From the NCBI RefSeq assembly GCF_030812835.1, contig NZ_JAUSTM010000008.1:1-64000 (forward strand): a stretch of 64,000 bases of DNA. The letters run 5' to 3'. Shown piece by piece: positions 46,496 to 56,879 of this stretch. How positions within the stretch are numbered: position 1 is the stretch's first letter; each line of letters begins with the position of its first letter. The notes beneath the pieces were generated by a model, which saw only the letters and a program-made list of their open reading frames with translations, had not been told where the DNA came from and ran no database searches. The position numbers and the translations under genes are program-made. Origin of the DNA: Streptococcus moroccensis (GTDB lineage Bacteria; Bacillota; Bacilli; Lactobacillales; Streptococcaceae).

Positions 46496-47833
46496 TCAAC
46501 CATTTTGCGATTGAGCAGCGATGGCGTATGATTGTTTTAATGTCTCAAGAAACTTCTTTTCATTTTTAGCCATTTCTGTTACAAATGCGTCATAGCTAGT
46601 GCAACCTTGTGGGATTTTAATGGACCATTTTTTTAGCATAGCGCCGTAACCAGCTAATTCTCCAATCTCGTTATCACCTACATTATCCTGACTGGGAAAG
46701 ACTACCCCCGCCAGATTGGCCTTTAAAATATAAGTATAGGATATTAATTGATACAAATCCGATCTGTCAATGCCTTTTTCTGTTAATTCCAAGCGTTTGT
46801 ATTTAGCATCTAAAACAACGCCCTTTTCTATACTATAAAAATCGGGGTAAACCGTCCGCTGTCGGTCGGAAAAAACAGATATCCCATCTTGACTCGCTTT
46901 ATTTCTGGGATGCACAAACTCTTTTCCCAAAAGCGTCGCTATATATTCCTCCCATAGCCATGCCACATCAAAGAGGATACCATGTATGTTGTCTCTGTTG
47001 CCACCTACTGCCTGCTTTTGACCAGTCAAAAGCAACAAACACAGTTGTTGCAAAGCAGTATACTCCTTAAAATAAGCATGGCGGAGCCGCTCTTTCTGGT
47101 TAGACATGATAACTGTTTGCCTATCCGATAGTTGGTAGCTTGCTGTCACTTCAGCGACAGCTTTAACATTTTCCCTTGTTTCTGGATTAGAAGCCAAAAT
47201 AGAATAACTATTTTTTTGACTGACTTTAATGTATTCAATGGTGTGACGAACTAACTGTAACAGAGGATTATCATAGGAAAATTCACGTGTTCGATAAGCT
47301 ATTTTCCCAGTAAAAGGAGTGCTCGCTTTGATATGCTTCGCAACATCAAGACTCCCTTTAATATTGGCATCATGATAATCAAAACGGCGGTATTCTTTGT
47401 ATAAACCTTTTCGTAAGGCTGCCTGCAGATATTTGGGAAAGAGATAAACCAAAAGCTGATAAAACTGCTGATCTTGTGAGAGTGCAGTGTCCAGATTGGT
47501 CAGATTGATATGAAGAACTTTTTGTAACATATAGTGCAAAAAGTAGTCTTTGTCATCCGCCTGAGCAAAACGAGAATGGATGGTTAATTGTTCATCTCGA
47601 TAACCAATAAAACCAGCCACATTCTGGGATTTCACTTTATCATCAACTGACTCGAAAATTTTAGCCGATTCATCTAAATCTGGTATCTTTGACAAATCCG
47701 TCGGAAACACAAATACCTTATCATGCTCACTTAAATACTTGAGGCTCTTATCGAGCAAGTAATTTCCTAAATTTGGATACGCCTCTAAAAATTCAGACTT
47801 AGAAATATCCTGTTGATTATCCTTAATCCACAT
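46496..47833 (-). CDS. mcrC: McrC-type subunit of a type IV restriction system
   Basis: McrC supplies the nuclease of McrBC, which cuts DNA with modified cytosines. The 445-residue protein has a PD-(D/E)xK nuclease motif in the C-terminal half: TVYPDFYSIEKGVVLDAKYK. The N-terminal part matches the McrC 5-methylcytosine system family (LLVYLFPKYLQAALRKGLYKEY-type region). The ATG at 47833 was chosen for the GAGGAAG 6 nt upstream; it overlaps the end of mcrB by 11 nt. Confidence 0.85.
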   Translation of the reverse strand: MWIKDNQQDISKSEFLEAYPNLGNYLLDKSLKYLSEHDKVFVFPTDLSKIPDLDESAKIFESVDDKVKSQNVAGFIGYRDEQLTIHSRFAQADDKDYFLHYMLQKVLHINLTNLDTALSQDQQFYQLLVYLFPKYLQAALRKGLYKEYRRFDYHDANIKGSLDVAKHIKASTPFTGKIAYRTREFSYDNPLLQLVRHTIEYIKVSQKNSYSILASNPETRENVKAVAEVTASYQLSDRQTVIMSNQKERLRHAYFKEYTALQQLCLLLLTGQKQAVGGNRDNIHGILFDVAWLWEEYIATLLGKEFVHPRNKASQDGISVFSDRQRTVYPDFYSIEKGVVLDAKYKRLELTEKGIDRSDLYQLISYTYILKANLAGVVFPSQDNVGDNEIGELAGYGAMLKKWSIKIPQGCTSYDAFVTEMAKNEKKFLETLKQSYAIAAQSQNG

Positions 47834-49763
47834 GTGCTTCTTCCTCAAGATAATCATATGCTTTTTTTAAGGTTTCAAGATGTTCTATCTCCTGATAGGT
47901 GCCTCGCAAGTACTCTTGTAGAAGGGGTTCCAGATAATCAGTCCATAATGTATCATACTGATAATCAAGCTCTGGTAGTTTAAGGAAATAAGAAGGGCCC
48001 ACATGGTAATTTGTATTTAATTCCGGAATCTCTTCGATAGCTCGATTGAGAGACAGCAAGCGACGCTTAGCTTCTTCAATCTGACTGTCATCAAATCCCT
48101 CAGTCTTTTCCCACATATCTATGGTATCTTCTGCCTTAATTTCGATAAATCGAAAACGACGTCGCATAGCAAAATCAAAGGTATCGACAGAGCGATCAAT
48201 ATCATTCATGGTACCAATAATATAAACATTCTCTGGAATGTAGAACTTTTCATCCGATTCGTGCATATTGGCATACTGGGTAGAAACCGCACCCGCTGGC
48301 CCTCTGTATCCAGGGTCGATCGCGTAAAACAATTCTCCAAAAATTTTAGAAATTTCCCCACGATTGATTTCATCGATGATGAAGACAAATAGTGGAGCAT
48401 CTTTAGCATTTGTATCCGTAGGGATTTGATAGTCTAATAAGCCAAATTTTTGTTTTAAGGTTTTTAAAACCGTGCGTCCGCTAGAACGGTAATAGGTTTG
48501 CTTGTCGTATGTCTCATCTTTATAGAGTTCATAAACATAAGGTCTAGGCAAAGTCCAGCCAGAAGTCCCACTATCATAATTGACAGATAAATTTTGTCTG
48601 CTGTTAACAGTAAGGTAAGATGTTTTTGTCACGTATTCTTTTTGATCTGATTGGTTTATAAACTCTAGATAGCTATCCCAAGCCTCATCAAAATTGTCAT
48701 GACCTCCAACCTTACTCTTTTTTGCCGCTCTTTCACAAAAGCTCTTAAAAATGCCATCCTTTAATTCAAAACTCACTTGACCATCATCATTTGAGATTGG
48801 CCTGAGTCCTTCAACAAAATCCGTATAATCATACGAAGGGTGAAATTGAACAAAACCGATGCGCTCTTTCTCAGCATCTGTCAAATCAGAATAATCATGC
48901 TTATTACCTTTCGAAACAAGTTCAGCAGCAATCTGTCTAGCTAGAAAAGTCTTACCAGTACCAGGAGCGCCGCGAAGAATGATATTTTTAGAATTTTTCA
49001 CCTGTTTGCTATATTGAAATACCATAGCATCTTGGAAAGACACATTTTGATTTGGTGAATCTCCATTCTCTTCTTTATACGTCTGAAAGAATTCATGCAA
49101 AATACCGCCTATACTCTGATTCTCTAAATGAGGATATTTTTCTCTAACCTTTTGAGCAATCTCATAATTCTGACGATACGGTCCACCTTGAATCATTTGT
49201 GGAACAAGCTGATTCCAAAACATTTTTTGACTATTATTATTAATTCCAAAATACGGGTTGCCTTCAGAATATATACAGAGTAGTTTAGTAACTACTGCGG
49301 AACGATTTATAAACTCATTTTGAGAATGTTTCGTATTAAATATTGGATTTTCAAAATCAAGTTTGACCCCGGACACAATGATATCAAATAAATCGTTTTT
49401 TAGTTTTGAGAATCGTTCATCCAGCTCATCATCATTGATAATTTGATTGGCTTGATCCACATAAGATCCCTTTCCTTTATTCCAGTATATGCCAAACTTA
49501 GATGCACCACCTCCTCCAATACCCATAAACAAATGCTTGTATTTCCCTTGTTCAATCAAATAGCATAACGAGGCATTTTGAGCACCTTTCCCAATAACAT
49601 AATCGTCAATCGTCATAGTCTTAAGTCTATCTAAAGGCCACTCCTTTAAAAATTGAGACCGCAATATCTCATTCTCTTTAATATAGCTTGACGACATTTG
49701 GATAATGTTATCTTGATTATTTTCATACCATTCGTAAAATGTATCCAGTGTGATATTTGCCAT
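47823..49763 (-). CDS. mcrB: McrB-type GTPase of a type IV restriction system
   Basis: McrB is the AAA+ motor of McrBC, normally using GTP. The 646-residue protein has Walker A GAPGTGKT (265-272), Walker B FVFIIDEINRGEISKIFGE and the McrB signature GTMNDIDRSVDTFDFAMRRRF. The N-terminal 250 residues would carry the modified-DNA reader. That region has a glycine-rich GIGGGGASKFGIYWNKGKGS and I do not recognise it as a known reader, so specificity cannot be predicted. The DNA is AT-rich compared with rexAB and pheT. Confidence 0.86.
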   Translation of the reverse strand: MANITLDTFYEWYENNQDNIIQMSSSYIKENEILRSQFLKEWPLDRLKTMTIDDYVIGKGAQNASLCYLIEQGKYKHLFMGIGGGGASKFGIYWNKGKGSYVDQANQIINDDELDERFSKLKNDLFDIIVSGVKLDFENPIFNTKHSQNEFINRSAVVTKLLCIYSEGNPYFGINNNSQKMFWNQLVPQMIQGGPYRQNYEIAQKVREKYPHLENQSIGGILHEFFQTYKEENGDSPNQNVSFQDAMVFQYSKQVKNSKNIILRGAPGTGKTFLARQIAAELVSKGNKHDYSDLTDAEKERIGFVQFHPSYDYTDFVEGLRPISNDDGQVSFELKDGIFKSFCERAAKKSKVGGHDNFDEAWDSYLEFINQSDQKEYVTKTSYLTVNSRQNLSVNYDSGTSGWTLPRPYVYELYKDETYDKQTYYRSSGRTVLKTLKQKFGLLDYQIPTDTNAKDAPLFVFIIDEINRGEISKIFGELFYAIDPGYRGPAGAVSTQYANMHESDEKFYIPENVYIIGTMNDIDRSVDTFDFAMRRRFRFIEIKAEDTIDMWEKTEGFDDSQIEEAKRRLLSLNRAIEEIPELNTNYHVGPSYFLKLPELDYQYDTLWTDYLEPLLQEYLRGTYQEIEHLETLKKAYDYLEEEAHVD

Positions 49764-49830
49764 AAATTCAACCTCTTTTTTGATTGTCTTTTTTATTAAT
49801 CATCTCTAAATAAAAGTTACTATATCTTTT

Positions 49831-49836
49831 ATTATA
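49831..49836 (-). promoter_or_regulatory. mcrB promoter (extended -10)
   Basis: TATAAT preceded by TGG on the minus strand, about 65 nt upstream of mcrB and 55 nt after the pheT terminator. The -35 is poor. Confidence 0.6.
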
Positions 49837-49891
49837 CCATTTTACTCAGAAAACGGAGTACTCACTATAAAGCGATTTCTTTTTAGACCTT

Positions 49892-49925
49892 AAAAACCAC
49901 CAGAGTTCTGCTCTGATGGTTGTTT
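49892..49925 (-). terminator. pheT terminator
   Basis: An 11-bp stem (AACCATCAGAG with CTCTGGTGGTT on the minus strand, one mismatch) and a 5-nt loop are followed by UUUU, about 20 nt after the pheT stop. Confidence 0.85.
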
Positions 49926-49945
49926 TCCTTTTATCAAACATTGGC

Positions 49946-52333
49946 TTAGCGCACTTCGGCACCAAGGGTTTCGGTCAGTGACTTAGTGATTTTGGCCATG
50001 TAGCCCGCTACTTCCTCATCGGTCAAACTATCGATCGGGTTTTGGAAGGTCAGGTTGTAGGCCATGGACTTCTTGCCAGGCTCGATACCAGGCCCTGCAT
50101 AAAGGTCAAAGAGGGCAACCTTGGTCAAGCGCTTCACACCTGCTGCTGCGATCGCATCCAAGACCTCTTGATGACTCACAGTATTCTTCAAGAGGAGGGA
50201 AATGTCACGGCTGACTGCAGGGAATTTCGAGATGTCGGTAAATGGCTGAGCTGGCGTGAGGGCTGCCTCAATCGCTGTCAGGTTGAGCTCTACCACGTAG
50301 GTCTCAGGCACACCGTAAGCCTTAGCTGTTCCAGGGTGCACTTGACCGATAAAGCCGACTGTCTGCCCATCCAGTTCAATGCTGGCTGCGCGTCCAGGAT
50401 GGAGATTTGGCAGGTCAGCTTGAGCGACAAAGCGTGGTGCTAAGCGCAACTGGTCAAAGATAGCTTCAACGATACCCTTGGCATTGAAGAAATCCACCTT
50501 GTCCTTAGTACCAGCAACAAGACCCGTTAAGGCAAAGGCAAAGGTTTCGATTTCCTGCGGGAGGTCCGTCTTGGCATCTCCAGACTGTTCAAAGACCTTG
50601 CCAATTTCATAGAGGCCCAAGTCTTGATTTTTACGCGCCACGTTGTAGGCGACGATTTCAAGTAAGCCAGCCGTCACATTCTGACGAAGGACAGAGCGAT
50701 CGATGGTCATCGGCCACATAAGCTCTGTCACCTGGGTTGGCTGAGCCGTAAAGGCGACTGCTTTTTCAGGGGTTGTGAGGGCATAAGAGATGACCTCAGT
50801 CAGCCCTGCTCCTTCAGCCAAGGTACGGACTTTGCGGCGCAGGCTTTGCATAGGGGTCAATTCGCCGGCTGTTCCTGCTTCGTTTGGCAGTGTAGTTGGC
50901 AACTTGTCATAACCATAGATACGGGCGATTTCTTCTACAATGTCGGCCGGGATACGGATGTCCCAACGGCGACGAGGGACCTGAACCGTAAAGCTTTCCT
51001 CGTCTCCTGACACCGCCATACCGAGACGACGGAAAACATCTGCAATGGTCGCGTAGTCAAGGGTTGTCCCGAGACGCTTGTTGACATAATCAAGGCGAGC
51101 TGAGACTGGAATATCAGACACATCCAAATCTCCAGCCTTGACCACACCAGAACGCACCTCACCTCCAGCTAATTCAGCCACCAGTGCAGCTGCCACATCG
51201 AGGGCAAGGCCAAGTTCTGCCACATTTGTTCCTTTTTCAAAGCGGGCAGATGATTCTGAGCGGAGGTTAAGGCGACCGCTGGTTTTGCGAATGGTCTTGC
51301 CATCAAAGCTGGCTGCTTCAAGGACAATACGGCTAGTCTTATCTGTGATTTCAGTCGCTGAGCCACCCATGACCCCACCAAGAGCCACAGCCTCATCCCC
51401 AACCGCGATAACGATATCGTCCACTGTCAATTCACGTTCTTCTTCATCCAGTGTCACCAAGGTTTCACCGGCCTTAGCTTGACGCGCGACAATCTTGTTG
51501 TCCTTGAAGGTATCTAGGTCAAAGGCATGCATCGGTTGCCCAAAGTAAAGCAAGATGTAGTTAGTAATGTCGACCACGTTGTTGAGTGGGCGAATACCAG
51601 CATTCATAAGCAAATTTTGGAGCCACTGGGGACTTGGGGCGATGGTCACATTTTCCACCACACGCGCCTGATAGCTAGCCACCTTATCAGAAGAAATCTC
51701 GACAGATAAGACATCACTAGCAGCTAGATTTGACTCTGTCAAGACAGGATCTTCAAAGTGAACTGGCGTGTCATAGATTGCTGCCACTTCATGGGCAACC
51801 CCACGCATAGACAAAGCATCTGCGCGGTTTGGCGTGATCGAAAGCTCGACAATCTCATCGTCCATATCCAGATACGGGAAGATGCTGTCGCCAACCACCG
51901 CGTCCTCAGGCAGGTAGTAAATGCCGTCTGCATAGGCTTTTGGCACGACCGCATCAGGATAGCCGATCTCTGCCAATGAGCAGATCATCCCTAGCGATTC
52001 CACACCACGGATTTTCCCTTTTTTAATCTTGTGGTTGCCTGCGATACGTGCACCTGGAAGGGCCACAATGACCTTGATACCAGGCTTAACATTTGGTGCC
52101 CCGCAAACGATCTGAGTGGTTTCCTCACCAATGTTAACTTCACAGATGTGCAAGTGAGTTTCTGGGATATCTTCAACCGATACCACTTCACCCACGACGA
52201 GTTTAGACAGGCCTTCTGCAGGTGTTTCCACCCCTTCAACCTCAATCCCCGTGGTTGACATGGTTTCTGACAAGTCCTGACTTGTCGCCGTCACATCAAC
52301 CAGTTGTTTTAACCATTTATAACTTACTAACAT
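49946..52333 (-). CDS. pheT: Phenylalanyl-tRNA synthetase beta subunit
   Basis: This is the beta chain of the (alpha-beta)2 enzyme that charges tRNA-Phe. The 795-residue protein has the N-terminal tRNA-binding OB domain (about 40-150), the B3/B4 editing domain, the B5 domain and the C-terminal anticodon-binding domain ([18 protein letters not shown] onward). It follows a small acetyltransferase gene by 12 nt, in the pheS transcript. Confidence 0.95.
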   Translation of the reverse strand: MLVSYKWLKQLVDVTATSQDLSETMSTTGIEVEGVETPAEGLSKLVVGEVVSVEDIPETHLHICEVNIGEETTQIVCGAPNVKPGIKVIVALPGARIAGNHKIKKGKIRGVESLGMICSLAEIGYPDAVVPKAYADGIYYLPEDAVVGDSIFPYLDMDDEIVELSITPNRADALSMRGVAHEVAAIYDTPVHFEDPVLTESNLAASDVLSVEISSDKVASYQARVVENVTIAPSPQWLQNLLMNAGIRPLNNVVDITNYILLYFGQPMHAFDLDTFKDNKIVARQAKAGETLVTLDEEERELTVDDIVIAVGDEAVALGGVMGGSATEITDKTSRIVLEAASFDGKTIRKTSGRLNLRSESSARFEKGTNVAELGLALDVAAALVAELAGGEVRSGVVKAGDLDVSDIPVSARLDYVNKRLGTTLDYATIADVFRRLGMAVSGDEESFTVQVPRRRWDIRIPADIVEEIARIYGYDKLPTTLPNEAGTAGELTPMQSLRRKVRTLAEGAGLTEVISYALTTPEKAVAFTAQPTQVTELMWPMTIDRSVLRQNVTAGLLEIVAYNVARKNQDLGLYEIGKVFEQSGDAKTDLPQEIETFAFALTGLVAGTKDKVDFFNAKGIVEAIFDQLRLAPRFVAQADLPNLHPGRAASIELDGQTVGFIGQVHPGTAKAYGVPETYVVELNLTAIEAALTPAQPFTDISKFPAVSRDISLLLKNTVSHQEVLDAIAAAGVKRLTKVALFDLYAGPGIEPGKKSMAYNLTFQNPIDSLTDEEVAGYMAKITKSLTETLGAEVR

Positions 52334-52345
52334 GTTTATCCTTCC

Positions 52346-52870
52346 CTATTTGAGCGCTTTTTTCATGAGCCAGTCCGTATCTACCTTATCACCGACTTCA
52401 AAATGATGCTCACCAAATTTTTCAAAACCATATTTTTCATAGAATCGCTGAGCCTTCACATTGTATTCCCAGACCCCTAACCAAGCCCAGGTTTTTCCTG
52501 AGTTGGCAGCAGCTTCCATGGCATAATCAAAGAGAAACTTGCCCAGACCTAGTCCCTGATAGGCATTGAGAACGTAGATTCGCTGGATTTCAAAGCCATC
52601 TTCCAGCTCCTGCTCGGTCTGAGCTTGACCCCAATTGAGCTTAATGAAGCCCACTGGTTGGTTATCAACCATTAAGAAATCGACTTTGGTCTCAGGGTCA
52701 TCCAATTCCTTTTGGAGCTGTTCCAAGCTGTAATCCCTGTCAAAAAACTCCTGAAGTTGAGCCTCGCTATTGTCATGCCCAAAGGTCTCACGAAAGGTTT
52801 GGATCGCCAGATCTCTCAAGATTGGTAGCTCTTCAGCAGCTACAGGCTTAATGCTTCTTGTTGTCACCAT
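52346..52870 (-). CDS. GNAT family N-acetyltransferase
   Basis: This is a 174-residue acetyl-CoA-dependent transferase. The cofactor motif IQRIYVLNAYQGLGLGKFLF and the end FYEKYGFEKFGEHHF are clear, and the family core QPVGFIKLNWGQAQT precedes them. It lies between pheS (70 nt) and pheT (12 nt), so it should be made along with the synthetase under T-box control. The substrate is unknown. Confidence 0.88.
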   Translation of the reverse strand: MVTTRSIKPVAAEELPILRDLAIQTFRETFGHDNSEAQLQEFFDRDYSLEQLQKELDDPETKVDFLMVDNQPVGFIKLNWGQAQTEQELEDGFEIQRIYVLNAYQGLGLGKFLFDYAMEAAANSGKTWAWLGVWEYNVKAQRFYEKYGFEKFGEHHFEVGDKVDTDWLMKKALK

Positions 52871-52940
52871 CTTATTTCCTCTTTTCTTAGGTCCATAGCA
52901 GAGCTTCTATACGGACAGCTCAGCAAACTTTTAATGCTTC

Positions 52941-53987
52941 TTAACCCTTGAATTGTTCTGAAAAACGGGCATCCCCTTGGTAGAACCCACGGATGTCATT
53001 GATGCCATAACGAAGCATGGCAATCCGTTCTTGACCAAGTCCAAAGGCAAATCCTGAATACTTGTCACTATCAATACCTGACATCTCAAGGACACTTGGA
53101 TGAACCATCCCAGCCCCTAAAATCTCAATCCAGCCGGTTTGTTTGCAGACATTACAGCCGTCACCGCCACACTTGAAGCACGACACGTCAACCTCAACTG
53201 AAGGCTCCGTGAACGGGAAGTAAGACGGACGCAGGCGAATCTTACGGTCCTCACCAAACATCTTCTGGCTGATCATCTGAAGGGTTCCCTTGAGGTCGCC
53301 CATAGAGATGTTTTCACCGACAACCAAGCCCTCTATCTGATGGAATTGGTGCGAGTGCGTCGCATCATCCGTATCCCGACGGAAGACGCGTCCTGGCGAG
53401 ATCATCTTGAGAGGACCTTTAGCAAAATCGTGCTGGTCCATGGTTCTGGCCTGAACAGGACTGGTATGGGTACGGAGCAAGATCTCTTCTGTAATGTAGA
53501 AGGTATCCTGCATATCACGCGCTGGGTGGTCTTTTGGCAAATTCATGCGCTCAAAGTTGTAGTAATCCTTCTCGACCTCGTAACCATCTACGACTTGGAA
53601 GCCCATGCCAAGGAAGATATCTTCGATTTCTTGGCTGGTCTGAGTCAAAACATGGCGTTGCCCAACGGTAACTGGTTTGCCAGGCAAGGTCACATCGATT
53701 GACTCGCTAGCCAGTTGCGCCGCAATTTTTTCTTGCTCCAACAAGGCATTGGCCTCATCAAAGGCAGCTGTCAAGACATCACGCACTTCATTGACGTATT
53801 TCCCTACCTGAGGACGCTCTTCCGGCGACAGATCTTTTAACCCTTTCAGAATTTCTGTGAGTGATCCTTTTTTCCCCAAGACTGAGACACGCAGGTCCTG
53901 AACTTCTTTAGACGCTTCGAGGTTCACGTCCTTTAACTTTTCTAGCGTACTTTGGCGAAGCTCCGCCAATTTCTCTTGAATTGTCAT
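52941..53987 (-). CDS. pheS: Phenylalanyl-tRNA synthetase alpha subunit
   Basis: This is the catalytic chain of the phenylalanyl-tRNA synthetase, a class II enzyme of 348 residues. An N-terminal coiled coil (about 1-85) is followed by the class II motifs: motif 2 in [22 protein letters not shown], the segment [17 protein letters not shown], and motif 3 in [17 protein letters not shown]. It is the first gene after a Phe T-box leader. Confidence 0.96.
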   Translation of the reverse strand: MTIQEKLAELRQSTLEKLKDVNLEASKEVQDLRVSVLGKKGSLTEILKGLKDLSPEERPQVGKYVNEVRDVLTAAFDEANALLEQEKIAAQLASESIDVTLPGKPVTVGQRHVLTQTSQEIEDIFLGMGFQVVDGYEVEKDYYNFERMNLPKDHPARDMQDTFYITEEILLRTHTSPVQARTMDQHDFAKGPLKMISPGRVFRRDTDDATHSHQFHQIEGLVVGENISMGDLKGTLQMISQKMFGEDRKIRLRPSYFPFTEPSVEVDVSCFKCGGDGCNVCKQTGWIEILGAGMVHPSVLEMSGIDSDKYSGFAFGLGQERIAMLRYGINDIRGFYQGDARFSEQFKG

Positions 53988-54031
53988 AATTCCTCCATTT
54001 GTAAAATAGCTTCTTCAAGCCTTTCAAAACT

Positions 54032-54073
54032 AAAAAAAGCGTGCCAATACTCCTTAGCGGAGCGTTGACACGC
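54032..54073 (-). terminator. T-box conditional terminator
   Basis: Stem GCGTGTCAA/TTGGCACGC with an inner CTCC/GGAG pair is followed by seven U residues on the minus strand. The upstream arm overlaps the T-box sequence, so it is exclusive with the antiterminator. Confidence 0.9.
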
Positions 54074-54290
54074 GGTACCATCCGTTTTCATTTACCAAGT
54101 GGTAAACCTCAATTTCTTGTCCTGCCAAAGGTTACACAGTTCGATACCTTTTAGCCATGAGTGAATTCACAACGCTTTCCTTGAGTGGACTTCCAGTCAC
54201 GGTCCACACTCCCTGTTCAATTGCCACCTTGCTACTAGTCTCATAGACAACTATTCAATTAATTCCTATTACTAATCCGTAATATACCTA
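54032..54290 (-). promoter_or_regulatory. T-box riboswitch leader (tRNA-Phe)
   Basis: The pheS leader has the conserved T-box sequence GGATGGTACCGCG (54071-54083, minus strand), followed at once by a terminator hairpin. Upstream is a long Stem I with the specifier loop GUGAA-UUC-AC; the UUC (54163-54165) is a phenylalanine codon. Uncharged tRNA-Phe should favour antitermination and raise pheS-GNAT-pheT expression. Confidence 0.92.
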
Positions 54291-54292
54291 CT

Positions 54293-54321
54293 AGTTTAGC
54301 AGAATTACCCCCATTTGACAA
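54293..54321 (-). promoter_or_regulatory. pheS operon promoter
   Basis: The minus strand has -35 TTGTCA (54316-54321), a 17-nt spacer and -10 TAAACT (54293-54298), placing the start of transcription just before the T-box leader and only about 20 nt after the endA stop. Confidence 0.78.
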
Positions 54322-54338
54322 GGGATTAGGCGGATCGT

Positions 54339-55199
54339 CTACTCAAAAATCGTGACCTCACCTGTCTCATAATCTAGGCTAAGTCCCGTCTGAACATTAG
54401 GGACAAAAACATTGAACTCTAGACTACCATCATCTGACTTGGCTTCAAGCTGGCGACCAACGGCTACAAGATCATTGTTATCCGCATAAATCAACCTCAC
54501 CCGGTAACGCACCCGCTTGTTCTTATCAAGGGCATTGCGAATCTTGATTTCATAATAGTTTTGACCTGTTGAATGTTCCTCATAGGCTTGGTTAGACCAG
54601 GCTGTCTGCGTTGCTATGTTATCCGAATTGCTGGTCGAGGCATCAAAACTTTTGAGCCCACCACCAATGGCATAACCAATGAGATGCCCTCGGTCCACCG
54701 CATGGTCATACTCCCCAGAAAGACCGTGTTCTTGCCCCCAGCCAGCTGGTGTCCAATAGGTCTGTCCTTGACCCGTCTGGTCCCGGTTTTTGTATTGACG
54801 GGTTGACTTAGCCAAAAGAGCATTGGCAACTGTCGGCACCTTATAAGAGCCCATCTTCTTGGTCTTTAAATCAATGTAAGGCTGGGAGGCCACCTCTGCA
54901 TCTAGACTGGTCTTATTGCCATTAAGGATGAAGGCTCCCGCCCCATTCCATTCAATGTTTTTTGGCAACTGCGCCCTGACTTCGTCCACCAGCACTGAAC
55001 TGGCAAGCTCTTCGTCTGGGGTGATGTCTACAGTGCTGCTGGCATATTGCGGAATAGCCACATCATAGGGCGCTGGCCCAGTCGTAACGTCCTGTATTTC
55101 AGTTGTTTGATTATCCGTAACCGTATAACCAGTAACCGCTAGTATGAGAGCCAGAATCCCTGTTAAAATAGAATTTTTTTGTTTCTTCGTTAATTGCAT
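54339..55199 (-). CDS. endA: Membrane-anchored DNA-entry nuclease EndA
   Basis: EndA is a DNA/RNA non-specific nuclease of the beta-beta-alpha-metal family; in pneumococcus it degrades one strand during transformation. The 286-residue product has an N-terminal membrane anchor (about residues 10-25), the catalytic DRGH (169-172, His as base) and the metal asparagine region [19 protein letters not shown]. The start at 55199 was chosen for the AAAAGAG 5 nt upstream; other ATGs lie 1 and 5 codons earlier. It lies after a terminator following epuA, so its expression may be low or conditional. Confidence 0.9.
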   Translation of the reverse strand: MQLTKKQKNSILTGILALILAVTGYTVTDNQTTEIQDVTTGPAPYDVAIPQYASSTVDITPDEELASSVLVDEVRAQLPKNIEWNGAGAFILNGNKTSLDAEVASQPYIDLKTKKMGSYKVPTVANALLAKSTRQYKNRDQTGQGQTYWTPAGWGQEHGLSGEYDHAVDRGHLIGYAIGGGLKSFDASTSNSDNIATQTAWSNQAYEEHSTGQNYYEIKIRNALDKNKRVRYRVRLIYADNNDLVAVGRQLEAKSDDGSLEFNVFVPNVQTGLSLDYETGEVTIFE

Positions 55200-55224
55200 C
55201 ATATCTCTTTTCATAACATGGAAA

Positions 55225-55243
55225 AAGTAGGCTAGGCCTACTT
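55225..55243 (-). terminator. epuA terminator
   Basis: Stem AAGTAGGC/GCCTACTT with a 3-nt loop is followed by five U residues on the minus strand. The upstream arm includes the stop codon of epuA. endA begins about 20 nt further on, so the hairpin may lower endA expression. Confidence 0.8.
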
Positions 55244-55456
55244 CCCAGTCATTTTTCCAATAAGTTCCTGCCATTTATCAGGTGACAAAATCGTCCACAT
55301 GGACTCCCCATCACCGATAACCCCATAGCCAAGCATTAGTCCAAGAACAAAGAGCAAAAGAGCAACTAATACAACAAGACCAATAATCAATAACTGCTGC
55401 CACACATACTGGACGCCATCTCTTTTTCTTGACAAATTATTACTGGCGTTACGCAT
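55238..55456 (-). CDS. epuA: EpuA family small membrane protein
   Basis: This is a 72-residue protein with one membrane helix ([20 protein letters not shown]) after a basic N-terminus, and a short outer tail. It matches the EpuA family (sometimes labelled RNA polymerase beta-subunit-like). Its role is unknown. It overlaps murA by 8 nt, with AGGAGG inside the murA end; an alternative ATG is one codon upstream. The murA-epuA-endA order is known from pneumococcus. Confidence 0.85.
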   Translation of the reverse strand: MRNASNNLSRKRDGVQYVWQQLLIIGLVVLVALLLFVLGLMLGYGVIGDGESMWTILSPDKWQELIGKMTGK

Positions 55457-56729
55457 CATCGTCCTCCTTAACCCGCTTGATGTCAGCTCCTAGCGCTGCT
55501 AACTTTTCATGGAATTGATAATAACCTCGGTCTAAATGATCCAATTGACCCACACAAGTTGTTCCTTCTGCGACCAAGCCTGTTAAAATAAGGGCCGCTG
55601 ATGCCCTTAAATCTGTCGAAAGTACTGGGGCTCCTTGAAGTTTCTCGCCACCAAAAATCAAAGCCGTATCCCGTAAGATTTCAGAGTGTAGGCCCATCCG
55701 GCGAAGTTCCTCCAGATGTTGGAAACGGTTTTCAAAAACTGTTTCAATCATGGTAGATTCCCCTTTAACAACCGTCATTAAGGCAGTCATCTGAGCCTGC
55801 ATATCTGTCGGAAATCCTGGATGTGGCTGCGTTTTGACAGTGACCGGTTTTAATCGAGCAACATCGGATTGGACACGAATGCCATCCTCTTCTTCTGTGA
55901 TGGTCACACCCATCTCAATCATCTTAGCCAGAAGTGGACGATTATGCTCCCAAACCGCATCTTTGATAAGGACGTTGCCTCCAGTCATAGCGGCTGCGAC
56001 CATAAAGGTCCCTGCTTCGATCCGGTCTTGCACCACCGCATGATCTGTTCCATGGAGACGCTCGACACCTGTGATGGTCATAGTATCTGTCCCAGCACCA
56101 CGGACCTTAGCGCCCATCTTATTAAGCAGATTCGCTAAATCGACGATTTCCGGTTCACGTGCTGCGTTTTCAATCGTCGTTTGACCATCAGCCAAAGTCG
56201 CTGCCATCATCAGGTTTTGAGTTGCCCCAACACTTGGAAAGTCCATATAGATATAAGCACCTTTTAGACGTTCTGCCTTGGCCTCAATGTATCCGTGAGT
56301 CTGATGAATCTCTGCTCCCATGGCTTCCAATCCTTTGAGATGAAGGTCTATAGGACGCGAACCAATCGTACAGCCACCAGGCATTGAAACCTTAGCGTAA
56401 CCGTTTCGAGCTAAAAGAGGGCCTAAAACAACGATTGAAGCTCGCATCTTACTAACATAACGGTAAGGAGCTTCAAAATGAAGAGGCTGAGTTGCATCCA
56501 CTATAATCTCATTGTTTTCTTCAGCAAAAGAAACCTCAGCATTAAGGCCTCGCACCACATTATTCATAGTATAAACATCTGATAAAATAGGGACATTTGT
56601 CAATTTTGTTTGACCATCACTAGCTAAAATCGTCGCTGCAAGAATTGGCAGAACCGCATTTTTAGCTCCCTCAATCGTTACCTCACCTGTCAAGCGGGTA
56701 TTTCCACCGTTAATGATAATCTGTTCCAT
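55449..56729 (-). CDS. murA: UDP-N-acetylglucosamine 1-carboxyvinyltransferase MurA
   Basis: MurA does the first committed step of peptidoglycan synthesis, adding enolpyruvate to UDP-GlcNAc. The 426-residue protein has the conserved [12 protein letters not shown] (Lys23, Asn24), Cys120 in [15 protein letters not shown] (the fosfomycin target cysteine), and the internal repeat fold. Streptococci have two MurA paralogues; linkage to epuA/endA marks this copy. The ATG is preceded by AAGGA. Confidence 0.95.
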   Translation of the reverse strand: MEQIIINGGNTRLTGEVTIEGAKNAVLPILAATILASDGQTKLTNVPILSDVYTMNNVVRGLNAEVSFAEENNEIIVDATQPLHFEAPYRYVSKMRASIVVLGPLLARNGYAKVSMPGGCTIGSRPIDLHLKGLEAMGAEIHQTHGYIEAKAERLKGAYIYMDFPSVGATQNLMMAATLADGQTTIENAAREPEIVDLANLLNKMGAKVRGAGTDTMTITGVERLHGTDHAVVQDRIEAGTFMVAAAMTGGNVLIKDAVWEHNRPLLAKMIEMGVTITEEEDGIRVQSDVARLKPVTVKTQPHPGFPTDMQAQMTALMTVVKGESTMIETVFENRFQHLEELRRMGLHSEILRDTALIFGGEKLQGAPVLSTDLRASAALILTGLVAEGTTCVGQLDHLDRGYYQFHEKLAALGADIKRVKEDDDA

Positions 56730-56760
56730 ACAAGTTCCTTTTCTTACTTACTGTGTTCTT

Positions 56761-56832
56761 ATTTTACCATAAGACACTAAATAATGCTTTTATTTGAGAA
56801 TGTTATCGTTTCTGATCCCAAAGTTATCGTTT
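56761..56832 (-). promoter_or_regulatory. murA promoter with upstream direct repeats
   Basis: On the minus strand an extended -10 (TGG-TAAAAT, 56761-56766) lies 32 nt before murA, without a good -35. Upstream are two identical copies of AAACGATAAC (56802-56811 and 56823-56832), exactly 21 bp apart start to start. Relative to the likely start site they are near -48 to -78, a usual place for a response-regulator dimer. Confidence 0.6.
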
Positions 56833-56879
56833 ATTATTTTTTCAGCAGAAGACTACTAGTGTACTCAACCAAGAAGTAT

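Noticed and set aside
39462..49763. A novel defence island joining rexAB and mcrBC
   Set aside because: rexAB is a core repair operon with different composition and a terminator stands between them; only mcrBC looks acquired.
50042..50443. A 133-codon plus-strand frame inside pheT
   Set aside because: It is antisense to a conserved gene and has no recognisable features.
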